Counted from the first letter of the stretch, positions 51,064-61,317 are shown. The stretch is DNA of 64,000 nucleotides from Streptococcus sp. DTU_2020_1001019_1_SI_AUS_MUR_006 (GCF_032340315.1 NZ_CP135436.1:124001-188000), one strand, 5' to 3'. Numbers and translations are program-made. The notes: generated by a model not told the origin, from the letters alone.

Positions 51064-51678
51064 CTAGAAGGAAAGCGAACTAATGTCTTCTAAATGCTCT
51101 ATCTGTTGATTACAAGGTATAGGTGAGGCAAGGAAATTGATACTCTGAATCCCACTATTTTGAGCAAATTCTATATCCAAAGTCCGATCCCCTATATAAT
51201 AAGTTTGCTGTGGATCTAGTTCATACTTATCTAGAAGATAAATCGCAGCTTCTGGACTAGGCTTCCGAGAAAAGCCACTTTGATTGGTTAAAATCTCTGT
51301 GAAATAGTGGGTCAAACCCAAATTCTCCAAAATTGTAAAAGCATTGTCCCCTTTATGGGTATAAACAAACTGCTCAATTCCTTGCTGGTCTGCCCAAGCT
51401 AAGATTTCATGCGCCCCCGGCATCAGAACAACTTGAGCATTCTTCTCAGCCAAACTCTGAGCACGAACCTGATTGAGCATATCAGCATCCAAGCCTCTTT
51501 CTTCTCCCACCTTTTCCAACAGATCTTGAACGGAAGTTTTTAGAATAAAGGCACGAACCTCAGCCTTATCATAAGGAATGTCAAACTGAGCAAAGGTCTC
51601 TTCGATTCCTGCTAAAATAGCCTCATAAGAGTCCAATAAAGTTCCATCTAAATCCCAAATAAATCCAATTTTGTTCAT
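51064..51678 (-). CDS. HAD-family hydrolase (phosphoglycolate phosphatase-like)
   Basis: This 204-residue protein has HAD motif I (WDLDGTLLDSYEAIL), motif II Thr (FVYTHKGDNA), motif III Lys/Arg region (SGFSRKPSPEAAIYLL) and motif IV (YYIGDRTLDIEFAQNSG). A cap domain lies between motifs I and II. The substrate is not determinable from sequence. It follows the MATE gene by 3 bp. Confidence 0.92.
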   Translation of the reverse strand: MNKIGFIWDLDGTLLDSYEAILAGIEETFAQFDIPYDKAEVRAFILKTSVQDLLEKVGEERGLDADMLNQVRAQSLAEKNAQVVLMPGAHEILAWADQQGIEQFVYTHKGDNAFTILENLGLTHYFTEILTNQSGFSRKPSPEAAIYLLDKYELDPQQTYYIGDRTLDIEFAQNSGIQSINFLASPIPCNQQIEHLEDISSLSF

Positions 51679-51681
51679 GTG

Positions 51682-52962
51682 TCATCCTTTCAAAGAGATA
51701 TATTGCTTATAACGATAGCGCAGGAAGAACCAGCGAAAACCATTATCCAAAAGCGTTCCTGCCCAAATACCAGGCAAGCCCCAACCAAGAACAATTCCCA
51801 TCAGATACCCTGTTCCGATACGGATACACCACATCCCGATACTTGTCGCATAAAAGGGGAGGCGTGCATTTCCCAACCCTTGCCAGACAGCTGTATAAAT
51901 GACTGTCCCCGTCGTCATAGGAGTTCCTAGTAGTGAGAACAGCGTCACCAAAACACTGGCTTTAATGGCCACAGGATCACTAGTGTAGAGGTGACTTAGG
52001 GGCGTTCCGAGAGCATAGATAGCAAGTGTTAGAGGCAACATAAGAAAGAGGGATAGCCAAAAAGTTTGCTTACTGAGCTTGTCTACCCTTGCCCAATCAT
52101 TTTCCCCAACTGCTCGAGCTATCTGCATGACTGTTGCTGTAGCGACACCAAAGGCTGGCATATAGTTAAACTGAGTCAAGACTTCACCAATTGCATTTCC
52201 TGCGACTGCCTCAGTTCCGAAAGAAACAACCAAGGCAATAATAACCACATCTCCAGCTCGCATCATGAGACGCTCTCCCGCTGCAGGTAAAGCCAAAGTC
52301 AGTAAGTCTTTGTCCAGTCCAAAGCTTGGTCTCGTATATGGAAGTTTTAATTGTGACCACAAAATCACAACCCCGATTAAACGAGATAGGATGGTCCCCC
52401 AAGCAACACCAGCTATCCCCATATCAAGGATGAAAATAGCGATACTTGAAAAGACAATATTCAAGGCATTGGATAAAAGACTCACATAAAGGGGAAGGCG
52501 CGGATTATGGGTGGCGCGAATCAAGGCACCCAAACTAGTCATCAAGCCCAAGAGGACGATTGTCCCACCAACCAAAGCTAGGTATAGTCCACCACTCTCA
52601 GCCACAGCCGCTTCTGTCCCCAAAAGACCAATCATCTCTTGACCGGCAAAGATGGACAAGCCCCCTAAAACTAAACTCAGTAGCAGGGTTATCTTGAGCG
52701 CTTCTGTCACATGGTAGGCTAGTCTAGACTGGTCCTTCTGCCCCAAACTTTTGGAAATAACACTGGAAATCGCAGCTCCTAGAGCAATAAAAATAGCCTG
52801 ATAAATGGTGATAATATTACCCGCTACAGACACACCCGAAATGGCTATCAAACCTAGATGGGCTACCAGATAGCTGTCCACCATTCCCATGAGCATCTGC
52901 AAGAAATTTTCACCCATGGCAGGTAAAGCTATGTTGAGAATGTCTTTATTTTTCTTAAACAA
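51682..52962 (-). CDS. MATE-family multidrug/DinF-like exporter
   Basis: This 426-residue protein has twelve hydrophobic spans and the MATE repeats (FLQMLMGMVDSYLVAHLGLIAISGVSVAGNI, near the start, and GDVVIIALVVSFGTEAVAGNAIGEVLTQFNYMPAFG in the second half). It probably exports cationic compounds using an ion gradient. The pneumococcal gene at this place is annotated DinF-type. It is cotranscribed with the HAD gene. Confidence 0.93.
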   Translation of the reverse strand: MFKKNKDILNIALPAMGENFLQMLMGMVDSYLVAHLGLIAISGVSVAGNIITIYQAIFIALGAAISSVISKSLGQKDQSRLAYHVTEALKITLLLSLVLGGLSIFAGQEMIGLLGTEAAVAESGGLYLALVGGTIVLLGLMTSLGALIRATHNPRLPLYVSLLSNALNIVFSSIAIFILDMGIAGVAWGTILSRLIGVVILWSQLKLPYTRPSFGLDKDLLTLALPAAGERLMMRAGDVVIIALVVSFGTEAVAGNAIGEVLTQFNYMPAFGVATATVMQIARAVGENDWARVDKLSKQTFWLSLFLMLPLTLAIYALGTPLSHLYTSDPVAIKASVLVTLFSLLGTPMTTGTVIYTAVWQGLGNARLPFYATSIGMWCIRIGTGYLMGIVLGWGLPGIWAGTLLDNGFRWFFLRYRYKQYISLKG

Positions 52963-53022
52963 TCCTTCCTCCTGATGAAAAGAAACTCAGTTAGTTGCCC
53001 AACCGAGTTTACTTCCTCTGTT

Positions 53023-54507
53023 TTAAAGTCCTAGATAAGATTCTACTGCAGTCTGCATCTCTGCTGCTGCAACAGTTGTCTTGTGACGAACTGGAGCTGT
53101 TTCAAGCCCATCCACTGCTGGTGGCACTGCTACTCCTGAGATTTCATGTAATTGAGCCAAGGCTTCGAAGTCGCTAAGACCTGATTGTCCAGTTACAGCT
53201 TCCACAGCAACGACTGGGAATTTGTATGGACTAGCTGTTGACGCAATCACAGTCTTAGTCGCATCACCTGTCGCTGCTTGGTATTTTTTAAATACGGCTG
53301 AAGCAACTGCTGTATGAGGATCCTCAATGTAAGAATCTGACTCGTAGACACGCTTAATTTCTGCTGCTGTTTCCGCTTCTGTCGCATACTCTGCTGCAAA
53401 GAGGTCAAGAATCTCTGCATCAAAGTCTGTCAATTCATACTGACCTTGAGTGTTCAAGGCGTTCATGAGTTCAGCTGTCTTAACCGCATCATTTCCCAAA
53501 AGGTGGAAAATGAGACGCTCCAAGTTTGAAGATACCAAGATATCCATAGACGGACTAGTGGTTACCTTAAACTCACGCTTCTTGTCATAAACACGAGTTT
53601 TGAAGAAGTCTGTCAAAACATTGTTGTCATTTGAAGCACAGATCAACTTACCAACTGGTAGACCGATTTGCTTAGCGTAAAAGGCAGCCAAGATATTTCC
53701 AAAGTTTCCTGTCGGAACGGTGAAGTTGACCTTGTCACCAGCCTTAATCTCGCCAGTTTTAACAAGCTGAGCGTAGGCATACACATAATAGACAATTTGT
53801 GGGACCAAACGGCCAATGTTCATAGAGTTAGCTGATGAAAACTGCAACTTGTTAGCTGCCAATTTTTCACGAAGAGCCACATCGTTGAACATATGCTTGA
53901 CGTTGGTTTGAGCATCGTCAAAGTTTCCATCGATAGCGATGACATGAGTATTATCCCCAGTTTGAGTGGTCATTTGCAACTCTTGTACCTTGCTGACACC
54001 ATTTTTTGGATAAAAGACGATAATTTCAGTTCCAGGAACATCCGCAAATCCTGCCATGGCAGCTTTCCCAGTGTCCCCAGATGTCGCTGTCAAAATGACA
54101 ATCTTGTTTTCCAAGCCATGTTTCTTGGCAGCTGTTGTCATAAAGTATGGCAAGATAGACAAGGCCATATCTTTAAAGGCAATGGTTGAACCGTGGAAAA
54201 GTTCCAAGTTGTATTGGCCATCAAGTTTGACAAGAGGAGCAATAGCTGGTGTATCAAACTTGCTGTCATAGGCGTTGGTGATACAGTAGTCCAACTCCTC
54301 TGCTGTAAAGTCATCCAAGAAAGCTGACAAGACAAGCTTAGCCACTTCTTGGTAAGAAGCATCTTTTAATGTTTCAAAATCCAAATCTACCTTTGGATAG
54401 CTAACTGGAGTAAACAAACCTCCATCAGTTGCCAAACCTTGCAAAATCGCTTGGCTGGCTGTTACGGTATTTTTTGCGTCTCGCGTTGATTGATAAACTA
54501 ATGTCAT
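53023..54507 (-). CDS. thrC: threonine synthase
   Basis: This 494-residue PLP enzyme converts O-phosphohomoserine to threonine. The PLP lysine is in HGSTIAFKDMALSILPYF near residue 113. The phosphate-binding loop is TATSGDTGKAAMAGF, and VPTGNFGNILAAFYAKQIG and CASNDNN are further signatures. Length is normal for the long ThrC type. The ATG start is followed by TLVYQSTRDAKN. Confidence 0.97.
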   Translation of the reverse strand: MTLVYQSTRDAKNTVTASQAILQGLATDGGLFTPVSYPKVDLDFETLKDASYQEVAKLVLSAFLDDFTAEELDYCITNAYDSKFDTPAIAPLVKLDGQYNLELFHGSTIAFKDMALSILPYFMTTAAKKHGLENKIVILTATSGDTGKAAMAGFADVPGTEIIVFYPKNGVSKVQELQMTTQTGDNTHVIAIDGNFDDAQTNVKHMFNDVALREKLAANKLQFSSANSMNIGRLVPQIVYYVYAYAQLVKTGEIKAGDKVNFTVPTGNFGNILAAFYAKQIGLPVGKLICASNDNNVLTDFFKTRVYDKKREFKVTTSPSMDILVSSNLERLIFHLLGNDAVKTAELMNALNTQGQYELTDFDAEILDLFAAEYATEAETAAEIKRVYESDSYIEDPHTAVASAVFKKYQAATGDATKTVIASTASPYKFPVVAVEAVTGQSGLSDFEALAQLHEISGVAVPPAVDGLETAPVRHKTTVAAAEMQTAVESYLGL

Positions 54508-54581
54508 AAATCTCTATCCTTTATCTATAGTCTCATCCATTATAACATGATTTTTCAGGAAATTCTTCCTTTATAAGAAAA

Positions 54582-55859
54582 TTATAGAGTCAATTTTTCT
54601 TTCAAAGGCTCTAAATAGCTCATTTCTTGCTGACCTCTCATTTCAAGACCTTGCTCTGCTATTGCTAGCAAGTCTTTGGAGAACTGGACAATCCCAGCTG
54701 TCTCCTCGTCTGAAAGCTGTTTCTTAGAAAACTGACGTCTCAAAGATTTGTAGTCACGACTAAATCTCTCAAAGAAAGGAGCTGTCTCTAGGTAAGCTTC
54801 AAGCTTGTCTAGATTCACCAGCAAACCTAGATGAAAGGCAGCCGACGCAAAAGTACGGTCTAGTAGCTGTGTACAAACACTACGAAATTCGACCGTTCCT
54901 CTAGTCGTCAAGTCTTGATATTGGTAACTACGGTGCGTTTGAAAATCCTTCTCTTGAGGGACAAGCAGAGTTTCTTTTCCATTTAGAGTATAGGCAAAAA
55001 TTTCATCAGTAGCTAGGTAATCTCTAGCCCGAATCGGAGAAAAATAGTAGGTTTCCCCATCTCGTTCTGCTGTAAAAATCGCAGAGCGGTCGAGATAATC
55101 AAAGAAATCATCCTCATCTTTGAAGAGTCTGGCATTGACACCAACATTCTCTGGATAAATCCCATGCATGGAGTCTTCCCAAAAGATATCTCGTGAAATC
55201 TGAGTATCCCAGTCTGCTCCTGAAAACTCAGAATTGGCAAATAAGAAAGCTTTGGCTGCCTCAAGCTGAGTGAAAGCATTGATAACTCGTAAGTAGTTTG
55301 ACTTCGAGACATCTAACTGAACTTGACTCCCACAGATAAATGCACCATAGGCTGGAAAGTCATGCAAAGAAACGGACTCCTGATTGTTGCCCATCTTCAG
55401 ATAGTCCATCAACATCTGGTAACGCTGATAAGCGACAGGCAGATTATCATTGATATTCCAGTTAGGATGAATCCCCCAACCCTGAATCGCATGATCCTTT
55501 TCCCCAAGCTTTTCCTGAATCACCTTCATATAAGCTTGAAAGCGTTGGTCGATCTCTTGGATATTCCGAGCTCGACCAAAGGCAAACTCAAGTGTTGTGT
55601 AGGAAACCTCAAACAAAATACGATCTTGACTCACCGGTTCTACAAGCTGAATCGGATTTCCATCCTGGTCCTCCTTTTCAACTTCCAGACTGAGAGCGTC
55701 AACTAAAAAACGCATCAATTCCTTGCTGACTTCAATATCTGTAGGTTGGCCTTTCGTATGAACGATAGGAAACTCCAACTCAATACCGATGTAGAGCTCT
55801 GGATTTTCTTTGATATTCTTTAAATAGCGGTCTTTTAATAACTGAACTGAAGGGGACAT
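54582..55859 (-). CDS. glutamate-cysteine ligase family (GCS2-type) protein
   Basis: This 425-residue protein has the GCS2/GshA-like pattern: LYIGIELEFPIVHTKGQPTDIEVSKELM, QDRILFEVSYTTLEFAF, GWGIHPNWNINDN, and FSPIRARDYLATDEI. The family makes gamma-glutamylcysteine or related amides. Whether the organism makes glutathione cannot be told here, since no gshB is adjacent. It is transcribed alone upstream of thrC. Confidence 0.85.
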   Translation of the reverse strand: MSPSVQLLKDRYLKNIKENPELYIGIELEFPIVHTKGQPTDIEVSKELMRFLVDALSLEVEKEDQDGNPIQLVEPVSQDRILFEVSYTTLEFAFGRARNIQEIDQRFQAYMKVIQEKLGEKDHAIQGWGIHPNWNINDNLPVAYQRYQMLMDYLKMGNNQESVSLHDFPAYGAFICGSQVQLDVSKSNYLRVINAFTQLEAAKAFLFANSEFSGADWDTQISRDIFWEDSMHGIYPENVGVNARLFKDEDDFFDYLDRSAIFTAERDGETYYFSPIRARDYLATDEIFAYTLNGKETLLVPQEKDFQTHRSYQYQDLTTRGTVEFRSVCTQLLDRTFASAAFHLGLLVNLDKLEAYLETAPFFERFSRDYKSLRRQFSKKQLSDEETAGIVQFSKDLLAIAEQGLEMRGQQEMSYLEPLKEKLTL

Positions 55860-56090
55860 ACATACCTCTCATTCTAATTTCTCATACTAGAAAACAAATT
55901 ACTCTCTATTATATCAAAAAGTCCTAGAGAAGGGCCTTAGAAAGTCTGTTTCAAGCTCGCTCCCTAGATTTAAGACCAAATAACTTCCTCTTTATATGGA
56001 ATTTTATGACAAGACGTCAGATATCATTGTTCAATTTTCACAGTCTCATCAACTGGTTAAGCGATTACATATGTTTTTGCATCAAATCCC

Positions 56091-56123
56091 TTGTACTATA
56101 TTAAATATAGTGATACAATTCAC
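56091..56123 (+). promoter_or_regulatory. adhP promoter with Rex-like operator
   Basis: TTGTAC (56091-56096) and TACAAT (56114-56119) are 17 bp apart. GTGATACAATTCAC (56110-56123) is a GTGA-N6-TCAC dyad that covers the -10, matching the redox repressor Rex consensus. The rest of 55860-56228 shows no convincing gene; a 56-codon frame from about 55997 lacks a ribosome site. Confidence 0.6.
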
Positions 56124-56228
56124 ATATAGACAAAAAAGAGGGCAGTTCAAATTCGACTTCACTTGAATCATGAGTCAAGGCAAGCCCCTTTTCCTCTGCA
56201 CCTCAACTACTAACCAAGGAGGATAGCT

Positions 56229-57248
56229 ATGAAAGCTGTTGTTGTAAATCCAGAAAGCACTGGTGTTGCTATTGAAGAAAAAGTGCTCCGTCCGCTCGAA
56301 ACTGGGGAGGCACTTGTTGAAGTTGAGTACTGTGGTGTTTGCCACACAGACCTCCACGTTGCCCATGGTGACTTTGGAAAAGTTCCAGGACGTGTTCTCG
56401 GTCACGAAGGTATCGGTATCGTCAAAGAAGTTGCTCCTGATGTTAAGAGCCTAAAAGTTGGCGACCGTGTTAGTGTTGCTTGGTTCTTTGAAGGTTGTGG
56501 CAAATGTGAATACTGTACAACTGGGCGCGAAACTCTTTGCCGCACAGTGAAAAATGCTGGCTACTCAGTTGATGGTGGTATGGCAGAACAATGTATCGTA
56601 ACTGCAGATTATGCTGTTAAGGTTCCAGAAGGTCTCGATCCAGCCCAAGCTTCTTCAATTACTTGCGCTGGTGTTACTACCTACAAGGCTATCAAAGAAG
56701 CAAAAGTTGAACCAGGCCAATGGGTTGTACTCTATGGTGCTGGAGGGCTTGGTAACTTAGCTGTTCAATATGCTAAAAAAGTATTCAACGCTCACGTTAT
56801 CGCAGTAGATATTAACAACGATAAACTTGCTCTAGCTAAAGAAGTTGGTGCTGATATCGTGATTAATGGTCTTGAAGTCGAAGATGTTCCAGGTCTTATC
56901 AAAGAAAAAACAAACGGTGGTGCTCACTCAGCTATCGTAACAGCTGTATCAAAAGTTGCCTTCAACCAAGCAGTTGACTCTGTTCGTGCAGGCGGTCGTG
57001 TAGTAGCTGTCGGACTCCCTTCAGAAATGATGGATCTAAGCATTGTCAAAACAGTTCTTGACGGTATTCAGGTCATCGGTTCCCTTGTTGGAACACGTAA
57101 AGATTTGGAAGAAGCCTTCCAATTTGGTGCTGAAGGTCTCGTTGTTCCAGTCGTTCAAAAACGTCCTGTCGAAGATGCCATTGCTGTCTTTGATGAAATG
57201 GCTGCCGGTACCATCCAAGGCCGCATGGTTCTAGACTTTACCCATTAA
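56229..57248 (+). CDS. adhP: zinc-dependent alcohol dehydrogenase
   Basis: This 339-residue enzyme has catalytic zinc ligands ([22 protein letters not shown] and the later Cys), the structural zinc loop ([15 protein letters not shown]), and the NAD-binding Rossmann motif ([15 protein letters not shown]). It reduces acetaldehyde to ethanol with NADH. AAGGAGGATAGCT precedes the start. It lies upstream of manLMN, as in pneumococcus. Confidence 0.95.
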   Translation: MKAVVVNPESTGVAIEEKVLRPLETGEALVEVEYCGVCHTDLHVAHGDFGKVPGRVLGHEGIGIVKEVAPDVKSLKVGDRVSVAWFFEGCGKCEYCTTGRETLCRTVKNAGYSVDGGMAEQCIVTADYAVKVPEGLDPAQASSITCAGVTTYKAIKEAKVEPGQWVVLYGAGGLGNLAVQYAKKVFNAHVIAVDINNDKLALAKEVGADIVINGLEVEDVPGLIKEKTNGGAHSAIVTAVSKVAFNQAVDSVRAGGRVVAVGLPSEMMDLSIVKTVLDGIQVIGSLVGTRKDLEEAFQFGAEGLVVPVVQKRPVEDAIAVFDEMAAGTIQGRMVLDFTH

Positions 57249-57267
57249 GATAAATAATAAATGCCAA

Positions 57268-57304
57268 AACGAGGTAGGGACAGAAAATCCCACCTCGTTT
57301 TTTT
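57268..57304 (+). terminator. adhP terminator
   Basis: AACGAGGTAGGGA and TCCCACCTCGTT form a 12-bp stem (one bulge or mismatch) followed by TTTTTTT. Confidence 0.9.
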
Positions 57305-57310
57305 AGCAAT

Positions 57311-57417
57311 AATACTCTTCGAAAATCAAATTCAAACCACGTCAGCTTCGCCTTACCGTACTCAAGTACAGCTTGCGGCTAGCTTCCTAGTTTGCTCTTT
57401 GATTTTCATTGAGTATA
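57311..57417 (-). repeat. BOX element (boxA-boxC type, no boxB)
   Basis: On the minus strand the sequence runs from TATACTCAATGAAAATCAAA (boxA-like) through GCTAGCCGCAAGCTGTACTT to GACGTGGTTTGAA and GATTTTCGAAGAGTATT (boxC-like). These are the hallmark blocks of BOX repeats of S. pneumoniae and S. mitis. The typical boxB is missing. Confidence 0.88.
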
Positions 57418-57670
57418 ACATTTTGATACGACAACTAATTGGACTTGGGGCATTTTTTAGATGCCCAAGAGCACTAGTGAAGAAAACGTCATTTTTCTAG
57501 ACAAATTCTACAAGCAAACAGCGGATTGTTGAAACATCAGGGACCCGGACTAGAAAGTCGTGAGTTAATTCATCGATCTCTGCCCACCCATTTTTTATAT
57601 TAAATTTTTTTACCATTTTATAGACGATTTTACAAAAAGTTTATATATCAATATCTGTAAAGATAAAGCT

Positions 57671-57728
57671 TTGAGATTTTTTTCACTCTTTATTATAATT
57701 AGTTGCTTTTTTTCTGAAAACGATTTAT
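57671..57728 (+). promoter_or_regulatory. manLMN promoter with candidate cre site
   Basis: TTGAGA (57671-57676) and TATAAT (57694-57699) are 17 bp apart. TGAAAACGATTTAT (57715-57728) fits most of the CcpA cre consensus and lies just downstream of the transcription start. The rest of 57421-57670 has a GGGCAT/ATGCCC hairpin (about 57436-57465) and no gene. Confidence 0.6.
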
Positions 57729-57793
57729 ACTTAAGGAGTCTTAAAGTTTTCTTAAACTAAGAGTCAAACATTTTATAAGGAGGAATGACAATA

Positions 57794-58792
57794 ATGAGTA
57801 TCGGAATCATTATTGCGAGTCACGGCGAATTTGCCGCGGGTATTCATCAGTCAGGATCTATGATCTTTGGTGAACAAGAAAAGGTTCAAGTTGTAACCTT
57901 TATGCCAAACGAAGGTCCAGATGATTTATACGCCAAGTTCAACAATGCTGTGGCTGCATTTGACGCAGAAGATGAGGTTCTAGTCTTGGCTGACCTTTGG
58001 AGTGGTTCTCCATTTAACCAAGCTAGCCGCGTAATGGGAGAAAATCCTGAGCGTAAATTTGCCATCATCACAGGACTTAACTTGCCGATGTTAATCCAAG
58101 CCTACACCGAGCGCCTGATGGACGCTAATGCCGGAGTGGCTAAAGTTGCTGCGAACATCATTAAAGAAGCCAAAGATGGCATCAAGGCGCTTCCAGAAGA
58201 GCTAAATCCAGCTGAGGAAGTTGCAACTGGAGCAACTGCTGCAGCTGCTCCAGTTGCCCAAGCCGCTATTCCAGAAGGAACAGTTATCGGAGACGGTAAA
58301 TTGAAAATCAATCTTGCACGTCTTGACACTCGTCTCCTTCACGGACAAGTAGCAACTGCTTGGACACCAGATTCAAAAGCTAACCGTATCATCGTTGCTT
58401 CAGATAACGTTGCTAAAGATGACCTTCGTAAAGAATTGATCAAACAAGCAGCTCCAAACGGAGTGAAGGCTAACGTTGTTCCAATCCAAAAATTGATTGA
58501 GGTTGCAAAAGACCCTCGTTTTGGTGAAACACATGCCCTTATCTTATTTGAAACACCACAAGATGCCCTTCGTGCTATCGAAGGTGGTGTGCCAATCAAA
58601 ACTCTTAACGTTGGATCAATGGCTCACTCAACTGGTAAAACAATGGTCAACAACGTATTATCAATGGACAAAGACGACGTTGCTACGTTTGAAAAAATGC
58701 GTGACCTTGGTGTTGAATTTGACGTACGTAAAGTACCAAACGACACTAAAAAAGATTTGTTTGACTTAATTAGCAAAGCTAATGTTCAATAA
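57794..58792 (+). CDS. manL: PTS mannose-family transporter subunit IIAB
   Basis: This 332-residue cytoplasmic protein has an N-terminal EIIA domain ([21 protein letters not shown], phospho-His10), an Ala/Pro linker (about 145-165), and a C-terminal EIIB domain ([17 protein letters not shown] with the phospho-His). It passes phosphate from HPr to incoming mannose, glucose or glucosamine. The ATG at 57794 has AAGGAGG 10 nt upstream; the ATG at 57785 is too close to it. Confidence 0.96.
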   Translation: MSIGIIIASHGEFAAGIHQSGSMIFGEQEKVQVVTFMPNEGPDDLYAKFNNAVAAFDAEDEVLVLADLWSGSPFNQASRVMGENPERKFAIITGLNLPMLIQAYTERLMDANAGVAKVAANIIKEAKDGIKALPEELNPAEEVATGATAAAAPVAQAAIPEGTVIGDGKLKINLARLDTRLLHGQVATAWTPDSKANRIIVASDNVAKDDLRKELIKQAAPNGVKANVVPIQKLIEVAKDPRFGETHALILFETPQDALRAIEGGVPIKTLNVGSMAHSTGKTMVNNVLSMDKDDVATFEKMRDLGVEFDVRKVPNDTKKDLFDLISKANVQ

Positions 58793-58821
58793 TTAAAACT
58801 AAATAGAAAAGGAATAAAACC

Positions 58822-59634
58822 ATGTCAGATATTTCATTCATTTCTGCTATCTTGGTTGTAGTTGTTGCCTTCTTCGCAGGTCTTGAAGGTATCCTCGACC
58901 AATTCCAATTCCATCAACCAATCGTAGCATGTACCCTTATCGGTCTTGTAACTGGTAACCTCGAAGCAGGGGTTATGCTTGGTGGATCTCTTCAAATGAT
59001 CGCCCTTGGTTGGGCTAACATCGGCGCTGCCGTGGCTCCTGACGCTGCCCTTGCCTCTGTTGCTGCTGCAATCATCATGATCAAAGGTGGTAACTTTACT
59101 ACTGAAGGTATCGCAGTCGCAACTGCAACTGCTATCCCTCTTGCCGTAGCTGGTCTTTTCTTGACTATGATCGTTCGTACCATCTCAGTTGGTTTGGTTC
59201 ACACTGCAGATAACGCTGCTAAAGAAGGAAACATTGCTGCTGTTGAACGCGCTCACTACTTTGCCCTTGCTCTTCAAGGTCTACGTATTGCTATCCCAGC
59301 TGCACTCTTGCTTGCAATGCCAACTGAAGCCGTTCAAAGCGTATTGAACCTTATGCCAGAATGGCTTAAAGGTGGTATGGCTGTCGGTGGTGCTATGGTT
59401 GTTGCCGTTGGTTACGCTTTGGTTATCAACATGATGGCTACTCGTGAAGTATGGCCATTCTTCGCAATCGGTTTTGCTCTTGCAGCAATCTCTCAATTGA
59501 CTTTGATTGCCCTTGGTGTCATCGGTGTTGCCCTTGCCTTCATCTACCTCAACCTTTCTAAACAAGGTGGAAACGGTGGTGGAGGAGCTGCAACTTCTAA
59601 CGATCCAATCGGTGATATCCTAGAAGACTACTAG
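58822..59634 (+). CDS. manM: PTS mannose-family transporter subunit IIC
   Basis: This 270-residue membrane protein of the mannose-class IIC family (VVVAFFAGLEGILDQFQFHQPIVACTLIGLVTGN, GGSLQMIALGWANIGAAVAPDAALASVAAAI) forms the sugar channel with ManN. The C-terminus is Gly-rich (GGNGGGGAATSNDP). It is the second gene of manLMN, 29 bp after manL. Confidence 0.96.
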   Translation: MSDISFISAILVVVVAFFAGLEGILDQFQFHQPIVACTLIGLVTGNLEAGVMLGGSLQMIALGWANIGAAVAPDAALASVAAAIIMIKGGNFTTEGIAVATATAIPLAVAGLFLTMIVRTISVGLVHTADNAAKEGNIAAVERAHYFALALQGLRIAIPAALLLAMPTEAVQSVLNLMPEWLKGGMAVGGAMVVAVGYALVINMMATREVWPFFAIGFALAAISQLTLIALGVIGVALAFIYLNLSKQGGNGGGGAATSNDPIGDILEDY

Positions 59635-59648
59635 AAAGGGGAACAATC

Positions 59649-60560
59649 ATGGCTGAAAAAATTCAATTATCAAAATCAGATCGCCAAAAAGTTTGGTGGC
59701 GTTCACAATTCCTTCAAGGTTCATGGAACTACGAACGTATGCAAAACTTGGGTTGGGCTTACTCTTTGATCCCAGCTATCAAGAAACTTTACACTAAAAA
59801 AGAAGACCAAGCTGCTGCTCTTGAGCGTCACCTTGAGTTCTTCAACACTCACCCATACGTAGCTGCTCCAATCATGGGGGTTACTCTTGCACTTGAAGAA
59901 GAACGCGCAAACGGTACTGAAATCGATGACGCTGCTATCCAAGGTGTTAAGATTGGTATGATGGGACCTCTTGCTGGTATCGGTGACCCAGTCTTCTGGT
60001 TTACAGTACGTCCTATCCTTGGTGCCCTTGGTGCATCACTTGCTGCAACTGGTAATATCGTCGGACCACTTCTCTTCTTCTTTGGATGGAATGCAATCCG
60101 TATGTCTTTCCTTTGGTATACACAAGAGTTTGGTTACAAAGCTGGATCTGAAATCACCAAAGACATGTCAGGTGGTATCTTGAAAGACATCACTAAAGGA
60201 GCTTCTATCCTTGGTATGTTCATCCTTGCCGTTCTTGTACAACGTTGGGTATCCATCAACTTCACTATCAACCTTCCAGGTAAACAATTGTCAGAAGGTG
60301 CCTACATCGTCTTCCCAGAAGGTCCTGTTACAGGTGGAGAATTGAAGGGTATTCTTGGTCAAGCACTTAGTGGTATGAGCTTGGATAGCGTTCAACCACA
60401 AACGCTTCAAGGTCAGTTGAACTCATTGATTCCAGGATTGATGGGACTTCTCCTTACTTTCCTTTGCATGTGGTTACTTAAGAAAAAAGTATCTCCAATC
60501 ACAATCATCCTTGCTCTCTTTGCAGTTGGTATCGCAGCTCGTTTCTTCGGTATCATGTAA
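59649..60560 (+). CDS. manN: PTS mannose-family transporter subunit IID
   Basis: This 303-residue IID protein (QKVWWRSQFLQGSWNYERMQNLGWAYSLIPAIKKLY, FNTHPYVAAPIMGVTLALEEE, MMGPLAGIGDPVFWFTVRPILGALGASLA) completes the transporter. It has C-terminal spans and is also the receptor component for some class IIa bacteriocins together with ManM. It is 14 bp after manM. Confidence 0.96.
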   Translation: MAEKIQLSKSDRQKVWWRSQFLQGSWNYERMQNLGWAYSLIPAIKKLYTKKEDQAAALERHLEFFNTHPYVAAPIMGVTLALEEERANGTEIDDAAIQGVKIGMMGPLAGIGDPVFWFTVRPILGALGASLAATGNIVGPLLFFFGWNAIRMSFLWYTQEFGYKAGSEITKDMSGGILKDITKGASILGMFILAVLVQRWVSINFTINLPGKQLSEGAYIVFPEGPVTGGELKGILGQALSGMSLDSVQPQTLQGQLNSLIPGLMGLLLTFLCMWLLKKKVSPITIILALFAVGIAARFFGIM

Positions 60561-60583
60561 TCTCGGTGAGAATGTACAAACAA

Positions 60584-60615
60584 AAAAAGAATCAGGTTCA
60601 TCACCTGATTCTTTT
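60584..60615 (+). terminator. manLMN terminator
   Basis: AAAGAATCAGGT and ACCTGATTCTTT form a 12-bp perfect stem with a 5-nt loop and T tail. The next base begins an ISL3-type end. Confidence 0.88.
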
Positions 60616-60755
60616 GGCTCTTTGTCAAATAGTGTTGATGAAGAACCTAATGAAAAAAGAATCCAACAAAAATTGGACTACCTGTCTCCGGTTGAATTCC
60701 GAAGACGGTAGCCCTAGGGTGTTTTTATTAAATTCTCACTTTTTGGGGTCAGTCC
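60616..60755 (+). mobile_element. IS remnants: ISL3 end fused to IS3 transposase C-terminus
   Basis: 60616-60645 is a 30-bp ISL3/IS1167-like end (starts GGCTCTTTGTCAAATAG) identical to 62762-62791. From 60646 the plus frame reads NEKRIQQKLDYLSPVEFRR, the C-terminus of an IS3-family OrfB. It is followed by ACTTTTTGGGGTCAGT, an IS3-type end. Both are truncated relics. Confidence 0.7.
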
Positions 60756-60794
60756 CTAAGCCTGATAATAGTTTCTTGTTCATACTATTCTCCT

Positions 60795-61317
60795 TTAGTC
60801 ATTTACTACTTTAAGTTGCATTGCTTTAGCTACTTCTTCTGCCTTTGATCCCTTAGGTGTATGGATTTCTACATCTGGGTTACAGTTATCCACAAAATAG
60901 AAGTATTCTGTAATTTCTGTTACACTTGCTGGAATTGTAATAGATTTAATTGATGATGTCCCCCAGAATACTAATGTTCCAATACTCTTTGTTCCTTCTG
61001 GGAATACAACTGATTCTAATGAACTGTCAGAGTTGAAAACATCATCTTCTACTGTTTCTATTGACTTACCAAAGTGGACATACTTTAACTTATTGTCAAT
61101 CGTAAACGCACCTTTTCCAATATATCGTACTGTATCTGGTAAAACGATTGCCTCACAATGTTTCAAGTTCGCAAGACCACGTTCTCCAATTGCGATAACA
61201 GGTTTACCTTTAATTTCCTTTGGTACACGAACAACCTTATCGTCAGAAGTACAACTATAGATGACATAACCTTCTTCCCATAAATATACGCATGTTAATA
61301 TATTAATATCTTTAAGG
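60795..61317 (-). pseudogene. BspA-like leucine-rich repeat protein fragment
   Basis: The minus frame, open from about 61317 without a proper start, reads EEGYVIYSCTSDDKVVRVPK, KPVIAIGERGLANLKHCEAIVLPDTVRYIGKGAF, SIETVEDDVFNSDSSLESVVFPEGTKSIG and IKSITIPASVTEITEYFYF. These are LRR_5 (BspA/TpLRR) repeats of surface proteins. The N-terminus and secretion signal are missing, so it is a 3' fragment. The stop at 60795 seems natural. Confidence 0.75.

Noticed and set aside
55997..56170. 56-codon frame upstream of adhP
   Set aside because: It overlaps the adhP promoter and operator and lacks a ribosome site.
57671..57699. Sigma-54 promoter of manLMN, as in some Firmicutes
   Set aside because: A good sigma-70-type TTGAGA-17-TATAAT is present and streptococci are not known to use sigma-54.
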